DNA from: Lentimicrobium sp.
GTDB taxonomy: Bacteria; Bacteroidota; Bacteroidia; Bacteroidales; Lentimicrobiaceae
Direction: 5' to 3'
DNA length: 8,393 nt
Assembly: GCA_013336205.1 (NCBI GenBank)
Contig: JAAXUD010000092.1
Coordinates: 1-8,393, forward strand
Below, in pieces: positions 6,352 through 8,393 of the stretch. Position numbers and translations under genes: made by a program. The notes under the pieces were generated by a model. It was not told the DNA's origin, ran no database searches, and saw only the letters and a program-made list of their open reading frames with translations. How positions within the stretch are numbered: position 1 is the first letter of the stretch; every line of letters begins with the position of its first letter.

Positions 6352-6383
6352 CAACCTCCTGATTATTCCGGAATCAGGTTGTC
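6352..6383 (+). other. Hairpin in the kdsD leader
   Basis: ACAA (6352-6355) and CCTGATT (6359-6365) pair with AATCAGG (6373-6379) and TTGT (6380-6383). This makes an 11-base-pair stem with a 3-base bulge and a 7-base loop ATTCCGG. The loop region can alternatively form the palindrome ATTCCGGAAT. It lies 30 to 60 bases into the predicted leader. There is no T tract behind it, so it is not a simple terminator. It matches no riboswitch I recognise. Confidence 0.5.
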
Positions 6384-6527
6384 TTACCGAAATATTACTT
6401 AAAAAAATCAAAAAGGCAGCTGACTCAATTTACCAGGCTGAAACCTACGCTGATATTAGTTAGTACAATAAAGGCTGTTATTAATGAAAATGGGTTCATT
6501 TTCTGTTTCAGGCTTCAAAATTATCAC

Positions 6528-7493
6528 ATGAAAACAGCAGAAGAAATTAACCAGATAGCACAACGTACCATTGGTGAAGAAGCCGCTGCCATTGGGCAAT
6601 TAGGCAGTTTCCTTACTGATGATTTTGCAAAATGTGTTGCACTGATTCTAAGTATTGAAGGTCGTGTAATTGTGACCGGTATAGGTAAAAGTGCAAATAT
6701 TGCCGCTAAAATAGTCAGCACCTTCAACAGCACGGGCACTCCGGCAATTTTCATGCATGCGGCCGATGCCATTCATGGTGATCTGGGCATGATCAGACCG
6801 GGCGATGTAATTATCTGTCTGTCGAAAAGTGGCGACACCCCCGAAATTAAAGTTTTGGTGCCATTGTTAAAATTAATGGAAAACAAGCTTATCGGCCTGG
6901 TTGGCAATGTGGACTCATACCTTGCCCGGAATGCTGACTTTGTTATTAATTCAACGGTTGCCCGCGAGGCCTGCCCGAATAACCTTGCGCCTACCGCAAG
7001 TACTACAGCGCAATTGGTGATGGGCGATGCTTTAGCTGTTGCATTGCTCGAATGCAGGGGATTTACACAGGAAGATTTTGCCCGTTATCATCCGGGTGGA
7101 GCGCTGGGGAAGAGACTTTACCTTCGGGTTTCAGAGCTATACCGCAATAACGAGAAGCCTGAAGTACAGATTAACGATGACATGCGGTCAGTGATACTCG
7201 AAATATCTTCCAAACGCTTGGGCGCTACTGCAGTACTGGATGGTGAAAAGCTGGCGGGAATTATTACCGATGGTGATATCAGGCGCATGCTGCACCGTGA
7301 AGAGCCGGTACATTTGCTTAAGGCTTCCGATATCATGACCCGCGACCCGCTTACCATCAACCATGATATCCTGGTGGCTGATGCCCTCGATCTGATGCGG
7401 AAAAATAATATTACCCAGATTCTCGTGCTAGAAGAGGGCCGCTATGTTGGTGTGATTCATCTTCATGATATCCTGAAAGAAGGTGTCATCTGA
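6528..7493 (+). CDS. kdsD: Arabinose-5-phosphate isomerase (KdsD/KpsF family)
   Basis: The 321-residue protein interconverts ribulose 5-phosphate and arabinose 5-phosphate, the first committed step towards Kdo for lipopolysaccharide, and acts in the cytoplasm. The SIS domain spans about 30-185, with VIVTGIGKSANIA (48-60) and the sugar-phosphate loop SKSGDTPE (99-106). K54, E106, E147 and H188 line up with the E. coli KdsD catalytic residues K59, E111, E152 and H193 at a constant offset of five, which supports an active enzyme. The signature HPGGALGKRL (188-197) is intact. Two CBS domains follow (about 200-260 and 266-321, the second starting at SDIMTRDPLTI), as in KdsD and KpsF but not in SIS-only isomerases. 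Length is normal (about 320-330). It is divergent from recQ. The ATG has no Shine-Dalgarno sequence. KpsF or GutQ paralogue status cannot be excluded, but no capsule or glucitol genes are nearby. Confidence 0.95.
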   Translation: MKTAEEINQIAQRTIGEEAAAIGQLGSFLTDDFAKCVALILSIEGRVIVTGIGKSANIAAKIVSTFNSTGTPAIFMHAADAIHGDLGMIRPGDVIICLSKSGDTPEIKVLVPLLKLMENKLIGLVGNVDSYLARNADFVINSTVAREACPNNLAPTASTTAQLVMGDALAVALLECRGFTQEDFARYHPGGALGKRLYLRVSELYRNNEKPEVQINDDMRSVILEISSKRLGATAVLDGEKLAGIITDGDIRRMLHREEPVHLLKASDIMTRDPLTINHDILVADALDLMRKNNITQILVLEEGRYVGVIHLHDILKEGVI

Positions 7494-7621
7494 AGTTATC
7501 CTTGTGTCAGTGTGGCTCCTTTTTTAAGTCAGGCAGTTGGTAAGGGGAGAATGTCAGCCCAATGCCCGGAATTACCTTGACGGGAAAAAGAAATAAATAA
7601 TTACTATTAAAAATCATAGCA

Positions 7622-7969
7622 ATGGGAATAAAAGCCGATGAATTTAATCAGTACAGGCAGAAAATGAATGAACGGCTGCTTTCTGCTGATAATAACAAGG
7701 TGATCAAACGTATTTTCAATGTTGATACCAATGCATATCTTGAAGGTGTGATGCCTGTAAAAACGAAAGAGATGCTTGGCCTGGTTGCTTCGCTTGTATT
7801 GCGCTGCGACGATTGTATTAAGTATCACCTTATTAAATGCCATGAAAATGGCATGAATGAAGCTGAGCTGTTTGAGGTGCTTGGCATAGCCAACCTTGTT
7901 GGCGGAACAATTGTTATTCCGCATACCCGCAGGGCCGTTGAGTTCTGGGATGATCTCAGTCAACAGTAA
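7622..7969 (+). CDS. Carboxymuconolactone decarboxylase family (AhpD-like) protein
   Basis: This 115-residue protein is a single all-helical CMD/AhpD-like domain. The family signature is present as RCDDCIKYHL, with the redox pair C62 and C65 and, four residues on, H69. It is followed by ELFEVLGIANLVGGTIVIPHTRRAVEFWDDL (about 82-112), the usual second helical half. CMD proteins with the CxxC-x3-H motif are commonly peroxidase-associated thiol-disulfide oxidoreductases like AhpD, so a small thiol-redox role is more likely than true gamma-carboxymuconolactone decarboxylation; this is inference. No AhpC or lipoyl partner gene lies in the window. The gene follows kdsD after 128 bases and precedes the DUF5686-type gene by 38 bases, so cotranscription with the latter is plausible. 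The ATG at 7622 is preceded by an A-rich stretch without a Shine-Dalgarno sequence. Confidence 0.9.
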   Translation: MGIKADEFNQYRQKMNERLLSADNNKVIKRIFNVDTNAYLEGVMPVKTKEMLGLVASLVLRCDDCIKYHLIKCHENGMNEAELFEVLGIANLVGGTIVIPHTRRAVEFWDDLSQQ

Positions 7970-7970
7970 C

Positions 7971-7978
7971 TACATTTG
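7971..7978 (+). promoter_or_regulatory. Possible promoter -7 element for the DUF5686-type gene
   Basis: TACATTTG, right after the stop codon of the CMD gene, matches TAnnTTTG. A start site near 7984 would leave a leader of about 24 bases. No good TTTG element is found 19 to 21 bases upstream, so the match may be chance, and read-through from the CMD gene is an equal possibility. Confidence 0.35.
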
Positions 7979-8007
7979 ATTATCATCTCAGGCCTGCTTG
8001 AAAAAAA

Positions 8008-8393
8008 ATGAAAAAACGAATATCTGATATAACCGGCATTCTCAGGAAGATTCTGTTTCCTGCACTGGCAGCTATAATGCTGTTGGGGCCTTGTGTGAGT
8101 GTGGATGCTCAGATTACCAAAGTGCGCGGTAAGGTTACTGATGCATCAACCGGAGAAGCGATGCCTTTTGTAAATATTTACTTCAAGGGAACATCTATCG
8201 GAGCTACCAGCGACCTGGAAGGTTTTTATTCAATCGAGACCAAGATAGGATCTGATACATTGGTGGCTTCATCGGTAGGTTATGGTGTTGCGCGCAAGCA
8301 CATTATAAAAGGGCGCTACCAGGAAATCAATTTTCTGTTAATTCCCAATCGTATTGACCTGGCTGAGGTTGTGATCAGGCCGGGCGAAAATCC
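8008..8393 (+). CDS. DUF5686-type protein with carboxypeptidase-regulatory-like domain, N-terminal part (3' end outside window)
   Basis: The ATG at 8008 opens a frame that stays open for 128 codons to the window edge. The N-terminus has basic residues, a hydrophobic core (about 14-28) and a likely signal peptidase I site after VSVDA (34), so the protein is exported. Next comes a carboxypeptidase-regulatory-like / CarboxypepD_reg domain (about 38-115) with VRGKVTDASTGEAMPFVNIY, FKGTSIGATSDLEGFYSI and a DTLVASSVGY segment. The fragment ends in DLAEVVIRPGENP, the junction typical of Bacteroidota proteins that continue into a DUF5686 domain. Those are large, predicted outer-membrane beta-barrel proteins related in layout to TonB-dependent receptors and of unknown function. 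A TonB-dependent receptor or another CarboxypepD_reg protein remains possible because only the N-terminus is seen, but the PGENP ending favours DUF5686. Confidence 0.85.
   Translation, partial: MKKRISDITGILRKILFPALAAIMLLGPCVSVDAQITKVRGKVTDASTGEAMPFVNIYFKGTSIGATSDLEGFYSIETKIGSDTLVASSVGYGVARKHIIKGRYQEINFLLIPNRIDLAEVVIRPGEN

Noticed and set aside
7607..7963. 118-codon minus-strand open frame
   Set aside because: It is an antisense shadow of the CMD-family gene, whose CxxC-x3-H signature shows the plus strand is coding.

Overview
The window looks like chromosomal DNA from a member of the Bacteroidota, probably an environmental, Bacteroidales-like lineage. Three lines of evidence agree. Several gene families are typical of that phylum: a DUF4296 lipoprotein, a membrane-anchored OmpH/Skp-like protein, a DUF5686 protein with a carboxypeptidase-regulatory-like domain, and a long RecQ. 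Start codons mostly lack a Shine-Dalgarno sequence. Several upstream regions carry the Bacteroidota -7 promoter element TAnnTTTG. No rRNA, tRNA, insertion sequence, CRISPR array or phage gene is visible.

Layout: (1) positions 1-260 hold the 3' end of rsgA, a ribosome-assembly GTPase. (2) At 456-1460 a stand-alone class I isoprenoid-synthase-like protein carries both metal-binding motifs; it is the least understood enzyme here. (3) At 1596-2021 lies a small lipoprotein of unknown function, ending at a long, nearly perfect bidirectional terminator. (4) On the minus strand, a two-gene envelope unit (OmpH-like protein, then DUF4296 lipoprotein, 2 bases apart) occupies 3221-2095. (5) A 280-base region at 3302-3578 contains an array of 17 CTTTNNN heptamers interrupted by GC-rich inserts, two of which fold into clear hairpins. 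It lies directly behind the recQ stop codon. (6) recQ is on the minus strand at 5786-3579. (7) A 741-base AT-rich intergenic region separates recQ from the divergent kdsD. (8) On the plus strand lie kdsD (arabinose-5-phosphate isomerase, 6528-7493), an AhpD-like carboxymuconolactone decarboxylase family protein (7622-7969), and the 5' part of a DUF5686-type outer-membrane protein (8008 to the window end).

Functionally this is mostly housekeeping: ribosome maturation, DNA repair, Kdo/LPS precursor synthesis, and periplasmic or outer-membrane proteins. The envelope theme (kdsD, OmpH-like, DUF4296, DUF5686, lipoprotein) recurs, but only the OmpH/DUF4296 pair is clearly one operon. No new multi-gene system is evident. 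The points most worth following up are the orphan isoprenoid-synthase-like protein and the heptamer/hairpin array in the recQ 3' region.
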